Of a stretch of 64,000 nucleotides of DNA, positions 27,144 through 35,406 are shown in pieces. The DNA comes from Alphaproteobacteria bacterium. GTDB taxonomy: Bacteria > Pseudomonadota > Alphaproteobacteria > UBA828. Position numbers and translations under genes: made by a program. The stretch covers positions 12,053 to 76,052 of the forward strand of contig JAJDVB010000178.1 in assembly GCA_022826345.1 (NCBI GenBank). Reading direction: 5' to 3'. The notes under the pieces were generated by a model. That model was not told the DNA's origin. It worked only from the letters and a program-made list of their open reading frames with translations, and ran no database searches. Numbering within the stretch: the stretch's first letter is position 1; the number at the start of each line of letters is the position of its first letter.

Positions 27144-29189
27144 ATGGCCGAGACGGCGCCGTTACCCAAAGACACTATCAGCGATCCGCTGCTGCAGCCC
27201 TTCAGGCTGAAGCACCTCACACTCAAGAACCGCGTCATGAGCACCAGCCACGCTTGTGGTCTCGTCGAAGACGGCATGCCGAGCGAGCGCTATCAGCACT
27301 ATCACGAGGCGAAGGCGAGGGGCGGGCTCGCGCTCACCATGTTCGGCGGCTCGTCCAACGTCTCGCCTGAATCCGCATGGCAGTTGCCGCAGGTCAACCT
27401 GTACGACGAGCGCGTCGTCGAGCATTTCCAGCGGTTCGCGCAGCGCATTCACGCTCATGGCGCCGCCCTGATGTGCCAGGTGAGCCATGTCGGCGGGCGT
27501 GGCGAGCCCTATGCAGGAGCGGCGCTCGCACCTATCGGCCCGTCACCCGTGCGCGAGACCCTGCACCGGGCCTTCGCCAAAGAGATGGATGAGCACGACA
27601 TCGCGCGCGTCGTGGCCGACTTCGCCGAGGCGGCGGCACGGTGCAGGGAGGGCGGGCTCGACGGTGTCGAGACCTTCGCCGGCGCGCATCTGATCGGCCA
27701 GTTTCTGTCGCCGGCCACCAATCGCCGCAGCGACCGCTTCGGCGGCTCGGTCGAGAACCGCTGCCGCTTCGGGCTCATGGTGCACGAGGCGATCCGCAAG
27801 CGCGTGGGCGACGACTTCATCGTCGGCATCCGCTTCGTGATCGACGAGGCGGGACCGCACCACCTCACCTTCGAGGACGGTCTAAAGATCGCCGCCATCT
27901 TCGAGGCATCGGGCACCATCGATTTCTTCAACGCGATCTACGGCCGCATCGATACGGAGTTCAAGCTCGCGGCGGACTGCATGCCCGGCATGGCCTCGCC
28001 GGAGGCGCCATTCCTGGCCCGTGCCGGAGCCTTCAAGCAGGCGGTGGGGCTTCCGGTCTTTCATGCCACGCGCATCACCTCGCTGGAGACGGCGCGGCGG
28101 GCGATCCGCGACGGGCTGCTCGACATGGTGGCGATGACTCGCGCGCACATCGCCGATCCCAACCTGGTCGCCAAGGTCGCACGCGGCGAAGGGGAGCGCG
28201 TGCGCCCCTGCGTCGGCGCGACCCATTGCATGAGCCCGTTGCGCCCGACGTGCATACACAATCCGTCCACAGGCCACGAGGCGGCATTGCCGCACGCAAT
28301 CGCGCCGGCGGCGATGAAGCGGCGGGTGCTGGTCGCGGGCGGCGGTCCGGCCGGGTTGGAGGCCGCGCGGGTCTGCGCCGAGCGCGGCCACGACGTGCGG
28401 CTGTGCGAGAGCTCGGAGTGGCTCGGCGGACAGGTGCTGCTGGCCGCGCAAGCAAGTTGGCGCGGCGAGCTCGCGGGGATTGTCGAGTGGCGTGCCCGCG
28501 AGCTGGAGCGACTCGGGGTAGAGGTTCGCCTTAAGTCACCGGTCGAGCCCGGTTCTATCGAGGACGATGTGGGCGTCGTGATCGTCGCCACCGGCGGCGT
28601 TCCCGACCTCGACTGGATCGAGGGCGCGGAACACTGCACCAGCGTTCGGGACATCCTCTCGGGTGCGGCGAATGCGGCCGAAGACTCCATCGTGTATGAC
28701 GGGACCGGCCGCCACGCGGCGCTCACGGCGGCGGAGGCGATCGGGCAAGCCGGCGGGGAGGTCGCTTTCTTCGGTCTCGACGGCCATCTCGCGATGGAGA
28801 TGTCCTACGCGGAGCAGGTCATCTGGCGCCGGCGCACCTACGAGCTCAGCATTCAGCCGAAGCTCGACCGGCGCCTGGAGCGTGTGGAACGCGACGGCAA
28901 TCGGCTGCGCGTGACCTTCCGCAACGAATTGACCGATGAGGCGGAGGAGCACGAAACCGGCCGGATCGTGGTCGAGCACGGGACGCGTCCCGCCGACGCC
29001 CTCTTTCAGGGCCTCGCGCATCGCTCTTCGAATCGTGGTGTCGTCGATCAGCGGGCTCTGCTCGCGGGTGCGCCGCAGCCGGAGGCGGAGGATGGCGGCT
29101 TCCGGCTCTTCCGCATCGGTGACGCGGTCTCCAGCCGAAATATCTACGCCGCGGTGCTCGACGCACTCCGGCTCTGCCGAACTTTGTAG
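27144..29189 (+). CDS. Old-Yellow-Enzyme/FAD fusion, TMADH- or N-methylproline demethylase-like
   Basis: 681 aa two-part oxidoreductase. Residues 1 to about 385 form an FMN barrel (PLLQPFRLKHLTLKNRVMST, SHVGGRGEPY, FAGAHLIGQFLSPATNRRSDRFGGS); the rest is an FAD/NAD(P)-type module beginning VLVAGGGPAGLEAAR near 395. The Fe-S region reads CVGATHCMSPLRPTC: Cys356, Cys362 and Cys370, with Ala359 where trimethylamine dehydrogenase has its second cysteine. Relatives demethylate trimethylamine, dimethylamine or N-methylproline, or reduce enoates. ATG 27144 follows GCAGGA; a 7-bp hairpin (27113-27131) lies just upstream. Divergent from the FAD/enolase operon. Confidence 0.82.
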   Translation: MAETAPLPKDTISDPLLQPFRLKHLTLKNRVMSTSHACGLVEDGMPSERYQHYHEAKARGGLALTMFGGSSNVSPESAWQLPQVNLYDERVVEHFQRFAQRIHAHGAALMCQVSHVGGRGEPYAGAALAPIGPSPVRETLHRAFAKEMDEHDIARVVADFAEAAARCREGGLDGVETFAGAHLIGQFLSPATNRRSDRFGGSVENRCRFGLMVHEAIRKRVGDDFIVGIRFVIDEAGPHHLTFEDGLKIAAIFEASGTIDFFNAIYGRIDTEFKLAADCMPGMASPEAPFLARAGAFKQAVGLPVFHATRITSLETARRAIRDGLLDMVAMTRAHIADPNLVAKVARGEGERVRPCVGATHCMSPLRPTCIHNPSTGHEAALPHAIAPAAMKRRVLVAGGGPAGLEAARVCAERGHDVRLCESSEWLGGQVLLAAQASWRGELAGIVEWRARELERLGVEVRLKSPVEPGSIEDDVGVVIVATGGVPDLDWIEGAEHCTSVRDILSGAANAAEDSIVYDGTGRHAALTAAEAIGQAGGEVAFFGLDGHLAMEMSYAEQVIWRRRTYELSIQPKLDRRLERVERDGNRLRVTFRNELTDEAEEHETGRIVVEHGTRPADALFQGLAHRSSNRGVVDQRALLAGAPQPEAEDGGFRLFRIGDAVSSRNIYAAVLDALRLCRTL

Positions 29190-29229
29190 AGGGCGGGGTA
29201 GGGCGCAGCCGTGCTGACCGCGCCCGTCA

Positions 29230-31605
29230 CTATGACGCGCGCGCGGCACGCCTCCCGCGCACGAGTTGCGACAGGAAGACCAGTCCCAATAGCGCCAAGC
29301 CGGCGGGATAGATCAGCTCCTTGGGCGGCAAGTCGGTCTGCTCCACGTCGACGCCGGTGACGTAATCGCCCCAGTCGATGCCCGCCTGCTCTGCCATCCC
29401 GTTCCAGGCGAGATCGACCACCGCGTAGCGGCCGTCCTCCTCTTGCTCTAGCCCAACGCCGAAGGTCTCCGCCGGCGTCGCTGACTGCTCCATCGGGGTC
29501 TCCAGCACGAACAGCTTGTAGCGCTCGCCGTAGTCGGTTTCGCGCGTCACGTGCAGGCGGACCTGGCGGCCGGGCTCGGGCGTGAACTCGCTGGAGACGA
29601 AAGACTGGAACGGGACCGACTCAAAGGGCGGCGCGATATGGTCCATGAAGAAGCCAGGGCGGAAGAGCATGAAGCAGGCCGCGGCGAGCAGAATCGCTTC
29701 GTACCACCGCACTTTGACGAACATCCATCCTTGGGTGAGTGAGCTGAAGGCCAGGATCGCGAGCAGCGACATAACCGCCACCAGGGCGCCGTGCCAGATG
29801 CTCTCGATGCCGATCAGCAGCAGCTCCGTGTTGAACAGGAAGACCAGTGGCAGGATGGCGGTGCGGATGTCGTACATGAAAGACTGCACGCCGGTCTTCA
29901 GCGGATCGGCCCTGGATATGGCTGAAGCCGCGAAGGCGGCGAGACAGACGGGTGGCGTCGAATCCGCCAGCAGGCCGTAATAGAAGACGTAAAGGTGAAC
30001 GGCGATCAGCGGCAGAACCAGGCCCGCCGCGCTGCCGAGCTCCACCAGCACGCCAGCGAGGAGGGAGGCGACCACGAGGTAGTTGGCGGTTGTCGGCAGG
30101 CCCATGCCGAGGATGATGCAGAGGATCGCGGTCAGCCCGAGCAGGATGTAGACGTTGCCGCCGGCGATCGCTTCGACCACGCCCACCATAGCGTTGTTGA
30201 GGCCGGTGGAAGAAACGGCGCCGACGATGATACCGGCCGCGGCCACGGCGACCGCAATGCCGATCATGTTGCGCGCGCCCGCGACCATGCCGACGTAGAT
30301 CTCGGTGAAACCATCGCGCAGTGCCTCGCCCGTCGGCTGGCCGCCGCCGCGGACCGAAGCGATGATCCGTCGAGCTAAAATGATCACCATCACCGAAACA
30401 ATCGAATAGAAGACCGCGCTGTGCGCGCTCCAGCGCTCGACCATCAGCAGATAAACCAGAACGAAAATGGGTATCAGGTGGTGGGCGCCGCTAAGGAAGG
30501 TCTTGCGAAACGGCGGAATCTCGACCCGCGGCAAGCCCTTGAGACCGAGTTTCTTTGCCTCCAGGTGGGAGATGTAGAGCAGAGCGAGATAGCTGAGCAC
30601 GGCGGGAATCGCTGCCGCTGCAACCACGTCGAAATACGAGATGCCGATAAACTCGGCGATGATGAAGGCAGCCGCTCCCATGATCGGCGGCATGAGCTGG
30701 CCGTTGGTCGACGCCGCCACCTCGATGGCGCCGGCCTTGACCGCGGGCATGCCGATCCGACGCATGACAGGGATGGTGAAGGTCCCGGTCGTGACGACGT
30801 TGGCGATCGACGAGCCGGAAACCATGCCGGTCATGCCGGATGCCAGAATCGCCGCCTTGGCCGGCCCGCCGGTGAAGCGCCCCACCATGGCGAATGAAAG
30901 CGCGAGGAAGTACTGCCCCGCGCCTGCCTTGTCGAGCAACGCGCCGAACAGCACGAACAGGAACACGAAGCTGACCGAGACGCTGAGCGGAATACCGAAC
31001 ACCGCTTCGCCGGTGAGCCACTGATAGCCGATCAGCCGGTTCAGGCTCAGCCCCTTGTGCGAGATGACGTCCGGCATCGACTGGCCGAAGATGGAGTAGA
31101 CGAGGAAGACCGCGCAGACGATGACGAGCGGGATGCCGATGGCGCGTCGCGTCGCGTCCAACAGCAGCAGGATGCCGACGCCGCCGAGGATGGCTTCGAC
31201 CGGAATGCCATTCCAGACGTAGAGGAGGCCGTGACGGGAGACGAGGCCGTCCCAGCCGAAGAACAGATAGAGGGCCGCGATACAGCCAGCGAGGGCGAAG
31301 GCGATGTCCCAGGGCGGCAGGCCGCGCTCGCTCCAGCGGCGCGTCACCGGATACATCAGGAAGCAGAGCAGCAGCGCGAACGAGAGATGAATGCCGCGTG
31401 CGGGCACGTCGCCGATGATGGCGAAGTTGAACATGAAGGGCAGAGGCGAGGCAATCCAAAGCTGGTAGACCGACCACAGGAAGCAAAGCAGACTGATGAG
31501 CAATGCCAGGCGCGGCCCCTGCCGGCGCCCCTGGTACTCGACCTTCTCCAGAGTCTTTTGAACGTCGGCGGTCGTGGCCGCCGCGCTCGGCTCGCTATTC
31601 GTCAC
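29230..31605 (-). CDS. TAXI-type TRAP transporter fused permease (DctQ-DctM)
   Basis: 791 aa integral membrane protein combining the small 4-helix and large 12-helix TRAP subunits. The central region has TRAP large-subunit elements (GMTGMVSGSSIANVVTTGTFTIP, ILGMGLPTTANYLVVASLL). A C-terminal extension (about 640-760) is periplasmic and ends in a further membrane helix near 768-785 (PKELIYPAGLALLGLVFLSQL). The transporter uses an ion gradient and a TAXI binding protein, encoded upstream. Substrate is likely an organic acid; the upstream decarboxylase suggests a phosphono- or sulfo-acid, as inference only. Confidence 0.92.
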   Translation of the reverse strand: MTNSEPSAAATTADVQKTLEKVEYQGRRQGPRLALLISLLCFLWSVYQLWIASPLPFMFNFAIIGDVPARGIHLSFALLLCFLMYPVTRRWSERGLPPWDIAFALAGCIAALYLFFGWDGLVSRHGLLYVWNGIPVEAILGGVGILLLLDATRRAIGIPLVIVCAVFLVYSIFGQSMPDVISHKGLSLNRLIGYQWLTGEAVFGIPLSVSVSFVFLFVLFGALLDKAGAGQYFLALSFAMVGRFTGGPAKAAILASGMTGMVSGSSIANVVTTGTFTIPVMRRIGMPAVKAGAIEVAASTNGQLMPPIMGAAAFIIAEFIGISYFDVVAAAAIPAVLSYLALLYISHLEAKKLGLKGLPRVEIPPFRKTFLSGAHHLIPIFVLVYLLMVERWSAHSAVFYSIVSVMVIILARRIIASVRGGGQPTGEALRDGFTEIYVGMVAGARNMIGIAVAVAAAGIIVGAVSSTGLNNAMVGVVEAIAGGNVYILLGLTAILCIILGMGLPTTANYLVVASLLAGVLVELGSAAGLVLPLIAVHLYVFYYGLLADSTPPVCLAAFAASAISRADPLKTGVQSFMYDIRTAILPLVFLFNTELLLIGIESIWHGALVAVMSLLAILAFSSLTQGWMFVKVRWYEAILLAAACFMLFRPGFFMDHIAPPFESVPFQSFVSSEFTPEPGRQVRLHVTRETDYGERYKLFVLETPMEQSATPAETFGVGLEQEEDGRYAVVDLAWNGMAEQAGIDWGDYVTGVDVEQTDLPPKELIYPAGLALLGLVFLSQLVRGRRAARAS

Positions 31606-31674
31606 GGGCGCCCCTGTTCGGCGCGTGCGCCCTGTCGTGTCGTCCGCCTCGGGACAGTATCAAACGAAAGCGAA

Positions 31675-31704
31675 CGGCCGGCACCCTTTCAGGAGTGCCG
31701 GCCG
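31675..31704 (-). promoter_or_regulatory. hairpin between TAXI binding-protein and permease genes
   Basis: Perfect 10-bp stem: CGGCCGGCAC at 31675-31684 and GTGCCGGCCG at 31695-31704, with a 10-nt loop. It begins 15 nt after the binding-protein stop on the minus strand. The sequence beyond it (TTCGCTTTCGTTTG) is T-rich but interrupted, so partial termination is plausible. Confidence 0.72.
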
Positions 31705-31719
31705 CCACAATCGCGAGGG

Positions 31720-32721
31720 CTACATCCAGCCCTGTTCCGCGTAGTACTTCGCTGCACCCGGATGGATGGGCGCGGACAAACCGTTCTTGATCATGTTCGC
31801 GGGATCGAGGTTGTTGAAGGCGGGATGCAGAGACCTGAAGTCGTCCAGGTTCTCCATCACCGCGCGGGTGACCTCATAGACCACGTCCTCGGGCACGTTC
31901 TCGTGGCTGACGAAGGTCGCCATGACGCCGAAGGTCGTCACGTCACTGGTCGTGGTCTTGTAGGTGCCGGCCGGGATGGTCGTGAAGGCGTAGTAGGGAT
32001 TATCGGCCACCAGTTTCTGCTCGACTTCGCCGTTGAGGTTGACGATGTAGGCGCCGCAGCCGTCGGTCGCCACGGCTACGCCGGCATTGGGCACGCCGAC
32101 CGTATAGCCATAGGCGTCGATCTTGCCGTCACAGAGCGCCTGGGACTGCTCGGTCGAGGTCAACTCGGTTGCCGCCGAGAAGTCGTCGGTGGTGATGCCG
32201 TAGCCTTCCATCAGCACCTCGGTCGTGCCGCGCTGGCCCGAGCCGGGATTGCCGATGTTCATCCGCTTGCCCTTCGTTTCGGTGAACGAGCCGATCTCCG
32301 TACCCGCGCCGGCGATCAGATGGAAGGGCTCGCCGTGCACGGAGAAGACTGCGCGCAGGCTGGGGCAGTTCGTAACCTTCTCAGAGCTGCCGTTGACGGC
32401 ATGAAACTGCCAGTCGGACTGGGCGACGCCGAAGTCGAGCTCGCCCTGGCAGATCTGGCCGATGTTGTAGGTTGAGCCGCCGGTCGACGGCGCAGCGCAA
32501 CGAATGCCGTGCTTGCGGCCTTCCTTGCGACCCTCAGCGGCTTCCTTGTGGACCATCCGGCAGACCGAATTGCCGACCACGAAATAGACGCCGGTGGGTC
32601 CGCCTGTACCGATCGAGATGAACTTCTTCTCCTGCGCGCTCGCCTCGTCGGCGGCGCTGAAGGTCGCGCCCAAGAGGGCGACGGCGGCCAGCGCGCACGT
32701 CGTGAGTCTGAGCAGTTTCAT
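31720..32721 (-). CDS. TAXI family TRAP transporter solute-binding protein
   Basis: 333 aa periplasmic protein with a Sec signal peptide (residues 1 to about 30, ending ADEASAQ). TAXI signatures follow: SIGTGGPTGVYFVVGNSVCRMV, RCAAPSTGGSTYNIGQICQGELDFGVAQSDWQ, NIGNPGSGQRGTTEVLMEGYG. ATG at 32719-32721 with GGGAGG upstream is chosen; an in-frame extension to 32817 is not signal-like. It lies between the ThDP decarboxylase (93 nt upstream) and the fused permease (hairpin between). Confidence 0.92.
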   Translation of the reverse strand: MKLLRLTTCALAAVALLGATFSAADEASAQEKKFISIGTGGPTGVYFVVGNSVCRMVHKEAAEGRKEGRKHGIRCAAPSTGGSTYNIGQICQGELDFGVAQSDWQFHAVNGSSEKVTNCPSLRAVFSVHGEPFHLIAGAGTEIGSFTETKGKRMNIGNPGSGQRGTTEVLMEGYGITTDDFSAATELTSTEQSQALCDGKIDAYGYTVGVPNAGVAVATDGCGAYIVNLNGEVEQKLVADNPYYAFTTIPAGTYKTTTSDVTTFGVMATFVSHENVPEDVVYEVTRAVMENLDDFRSLHPAFNNLDPANMIKNGLSAPIHPGAAKYYAEQGWM

Positions 32722-32813
32722 GATCTGTCCTCCCAGTGAGTTCGATGTCCATACATTATACGTCAAAGTTGGCTGGGTACATGATGGTGGTTCGCGGGTC
32801 GAACCAATTCGGC

Positions 32814-33953
32814 TCATCCTGCTATGAAGGCGCGGAAGCGCCGCGCCACATCGCGGGGCGATATCGTAGGCCGGCCCAGTTCGGCGAGGGAGCCGGGAGC
32901 GATCTCTGCATGGATCAGCACCGGCCTTGAGGCGTCGGCGATGGCGGCCTCCAAGGCTTGGGTGAAGCCAACCTCAGAGTCGCAGCGGTAGGCACGGGGA
33001 TATCCGCAGGCTTTGGCGACGGCAGCGAAGTCCACGTTGGGTGAGACGGTCGCCTGGCCGCCAGTCGAATCGTGCACACCGTTGTCGAGCAGGACATGGA
33101 TCAGATTGGCGGGGGCGTAGGCGCCGACGGTTGCCATGGTGCCGAGCTTCATCAGCGCGGCGCCGTCGCCGTCCAGCACCAGCACTGGCCGGGTCGTGTT
33201 GAGCGCGATGCCGAGACCCATCGCCGAGGCGCAGCCCATGGAGCCCACCTGGTAGAGCTGCTGCGGACGGTCTTCTAGGGTAAACAACTCGCGCCCGGTT
33301 TTGCCAGTGGTCGCGACCACCGCAGCTTCCGCCGGCACGAGTGCCTGAACGCGGCGCAGGAGATCGATCCGTGCCGGCAGCTCTTCGCCCTGGCGCAAGT
33401 CCTCAATCGTGCCGCGCGGGCGAATTGACTGGTCAAGCTGATCGAGACCGTCGTCGTGCACGCTGCCCTTTTCCATGATGAGAGCAAAGGGGAGCTCGTC
33501 GGCCTCCATGGCCTGCTCAGCTCGGTCAAGCGCCGACGACACGGCCTCGGTCTCCTTGGGAAAGCCGGTATGGCCGACGGCGATGGTATCCAGGAGCGAT
33601 CCCATCACCTCGCCCATCAGCTCGTGTTGGGGTTCATCCTTGAGCCCCGGTTGCCCGCGCCAAGTAACGATCAAGAGTGTCGGAATGCGGAAGGGATGGT
33701 TGAGCGAGGTGAGTGGGTTGACGGTATTGCCGAGGCCGGAGTTCTGGCACATCACAACCGTGCGCCGGCCTGCGAGCCAGGCGCCCGCCGCCACCGCCAC
33801 CGCCTCGCCCTCGCTCGCCGCGCCGACGTAGGCTAGTGCAGGATCGGAGATCACCTGGTTGATCAGCGGGGTGAGGAAGGAGCAGGGAACGCCGGTGTAG
33901 AACGAGAACCCGCGGTCCCGCGCGGGCTCGAGAAAAGCGTCGGCCGCGATCAT
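32814..33953 (-). CDS. ThDP-dependent decarboxylase, phosphonopyruvate/sulfopyruvate decarboxylase-like
   Basis: 379 aa single-chain enzyme with pyrimidine-binding (ASEGEAVAVAAGAWLAG, catalytic Glu) and pyrophosphate-binding halves; the ThDP motif is GDGAALMKLG...LLDNGVHDSTGG. Length and order fit phosphonopyruvate decarboxylase (Ppd/AepY) or a fused sulfopyruvate decarboxylase. PEP mutase and the other phosphonate-synthesis genes are absent here, so catabolism of an imported substrate is more likely than biosynthesis. ATG at 33951-33953 has GGAGAA upstream; the extension to 34112 runs into the HigB region and is rejected. First gene of a decarboxylase-TAXI-TRAP operon. Confidence 0.82.
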   Translation of the reverse strand: MIAADAFLEPARDRGFSFYTGVPCSFLTPLINQVISDPALAYVGAASEGEAVAVAAGAWLAGRRTVVMCQNSGLGNTVNPLTSLNHPFRIPTLLIVTWRGQPGLKDEPQHELMGEVMGSLLDTIAVGHTGFPKETEAVSSALDRAEQAMEADELPFALIMEKGSVHDDGLDQLDQSIRPRGTIEDLRQGEELPARIDLLRRVQALVPAEAAVVATTGKTGRELFTLEDRPQQLYQVGSMGCASAMGLGIALNTTRPVLVLDGDGAALMKLGTMATVGAYAPANLIHVLLDNGVHDSTGGQATVSPNVDFAAVAKACGYPRAYRCDSEVGFTQALEAAIADASRPVLIHAEIAPGSLAELGRPTISPRDVARRFRAFIAG

Positions 33954-34022
33954 CTGGGTTTCTCCGGCAACTGGAAATTTGGGACATGATAGACCCGCAC
34001 AAGGCGGGGCGGCACTTGTCCG

Positions 34023-34054
34023 AATTGGGGGTGCTGACAATTGGGGGTGCTGAC
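34023..34054 (+). repeat. perfect 2 x 16-bp tandem repeat upstream of higB
   Basis: Unit AATTGGGGGTGCTGAC at 34023-34038 and 34039-34054. It abuts and partly overlaps the palindrome at 34050-34070. Possibly iterated half-sites for the antitoxin, or a slippage duplication. Confidence 0.85.
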
Positions 34055-34070
34055 AGTTGTCAACTGTCAG
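34050..34070 (+). promoter_or_regulatory. 21-bp palindrome, probable HigA operator
   Basis: Perfect arms CTGACAGTTG and CAACTGTCAG around a single central T, 21 nt before the higB start. HigA antitoxins usually repress their own operon through such palindromes. It lies in the 138-nt divergent gap to the decarboxylase gene, so it could affect both. Confidence 0.7.
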
Positions 34071-34091
34071 GCGACAGTTTAGGCATAGACG

Positions 34092-34370
34092 ATGATTGAG
34101 TCGTTCCGGCATCGGGGCTTGAAGGCGCTCTACGATGGCCGAACGGACCTATGGGTGGCGCCGGAGCACGTCCAAAGGCTGAGGGACATATTGGCAGCGC
34201 TCGACAACAGTCGTGGGCCCGAAGGCGTGAACCTGCCGGGTTTCCGGCTGCATGAGTTGAGGGGACAATTGAAGGGTCACTGCGCAGTTTCGGTATCGCG
34301 AAACTGGCGTGTGACCTTTCGGTTCGTGGACGGGTTGGCGGTCGACGTCGATTACGTCGACTATCACTGA
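34092..34370 (+). CDS. higB: HigB-type toxin (RelE/ParE superfamily)
   Basis: 92 aa basic protein with the HigB pattern: IESFRHRGLKALYDG at the start, VQRLRDILAALDNSRGP, LPGFRLHELRGQLKGHCAVSVSRNWRVTFRF and a terminal DVDYVDYH. Family members are ribosome-dependent mRNA endonucleases neutralised by HigA. As usual for this type, the toxin gene comes first; the antitoxin starts 11 nt after its stop. The candidate catalytic residues (basic side chains plus C-terminal Tyr/His) look intact. Confidence 0.92.
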   Translation: MIESFRHRGLKALYDGRTDLWVAPEHVQRLRDILAALDNSRGPEGVNLPGFRLHELRGQLKGHCAVSVSRNWRVTFRFVDGLAVDVDYVDYH

Positions 34371-34381
34371 GGAGACGGGAC

Positions 34382-34669
34382 ATGGCGATGCACAACCCGC
34401 CGCATCTGGGAGGGATCGTGAAGCGGCAATGTCTGGAGCCACTGGGGCTAAGCGTGACACGGGCTGCTCAGGGACTTGGGGTCACACGCCAAGCACTTTC
34501 CGAACTCATCAACGAGCGCACGAGCGTTTCAGTCGACATGGCAATAAGGCTGTCGAAAGCCTTCGGTTCGACGCCGGAGACCTGGCTTGGGATGCAAATG
34601 GCTTATGATCTTTGGCAGGCCCGCGACCGCGCTCAGCGAATTAAAGTGAAGCGCTTTGCAGCGGCTTGA
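34382..34669 (+). CDS. higA: HigA-type antitoxin, XRE-like DNA-binding protein
   Basis: 95 aa helix-turn-helix protein (SVTRAAQGLGVTRQALSELINERTSVSVDMAIRLSKAFG, split here as the HTH about residues 23-60) with a C-terminal tail containing the family WLGMQMAYDLWQAR stretch. It should bind HigB and repress the operon at the palindrome 34050-34070. Confidence 0.92.
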   Translation: MAMHNPPHLGGIVKRQCLEPLGLSVTRAAQGLGVTRQALSELINERTSVSVDMAIRLSKAFGSTPETWLGMQMAYDLWQARDRAQRIKVKRFAAA

Positions 34670-34812
34670 TGGCCCGGCATCCTCCTTTAGCATCGTCTGT
34701 AGGACAGGGACGCCACCATTGACAGGCGCCTGCGTTCGATAGACGGTCGGGAGCGCTGGTCTGGGCGCGTTGCGCCCGCGCGGGCCGCCGCCACGACCCA
34801 GGAGTCGACCGG

Positions 34813-35406
34813 TTGCGCCGCTATCTGCTCCTCTACCGATTCCTGATCGTCAATATCGTGGGCGCGGCGCTGCTCGGGCTCGCGGGCGCCCAGGGCTGGA
34901 TCGCGCGAATTGCCGAGGCGGACCCCACCGGCCTCGTCTTCGTGATCTTCGGCGTCTTCGCGGTGGGCCTCGCGCTCTGCGGTTACCGTCTGTTCAAGAC
35001 AAGCGCTGCCCTCAACCGGCTGGAAGAAGGCGAGACGGTCGACCTCCCCGCCGACTGGACCAGTCCCTCCGTCCGCCCGGAGCTGATGGCCGAGGCGCTC
35101 AAGGCGCGGCTCTTCAGCCGTATCGCCGTGGTGCGGCAGATCGCGGCCGCGCTGGTCGTGCTCGGGCTGATCGGCACGGTGGCGGGCTTCATCATCGCGC
35201 TTTCCGGCGTCTCGGCGGAGGAGGCCGGCACCCTCGCTGCCGTGCAGCCGATGATCTCGACCCTCATCAGCGGCATGTCGGTCGCGCTCTATACGACCCT
35301 CGAAGGCGCCATTCTGGGCCTCTGGCTCACCGTCAACTACCGTATGCTGGCAACCGGCACTTCCACCCTCTACAGCGAGCTGCTCGCGGCCAATGGACGA
35401 GTTTGA
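34813..35406 (+). CDS. MotA/TolQ/ExbB-like membrane protein
   Basis: 197 aa inner-membrane protein with four hydrophobic segments at about 8-28, 40-60, 108-130 and 150-175. The last two flank GLIGTVAGFIIALSG and MISTLISGMSVALYTTLEGAILGL, which match the pore-forming part of MotA/TolQ/ExbB proton channels. The start is TTG 34813 with CAGGAG 8 nt upstream. It overlaps the next gene by 14 bp. It heads a ten-gene overlapping run that includes dgt, argS and scpAB. No TonB, TolA or flagellar gene is nearby, so the partner and purpose are unknown. Confidence 0.8.
   Translation: MRRYLLLYRFLIVNIVGAALLGLAGAQGWIARIAEADPTGLVFVIFGVFAVGLALCGYRLFKTSAALNRLEEGETVDLPADWTSPSVRPELMAEALKARLFSRIAVVRQIAAALVVLGLIGTVAGFIIALSGVSAEEAGTLAAVQPMISTLISGMSVALYTTLEGAILGLWLTVNYRMLATGTSTLYSELLAANGRV

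Noticed and set aside
32722..32817. Longer N-terminus for the TAXI binding protein
   Set aside because: The extension is not signal-like; GGGAGG precedes the ATG at 32721, which begins a normal signal peptide.
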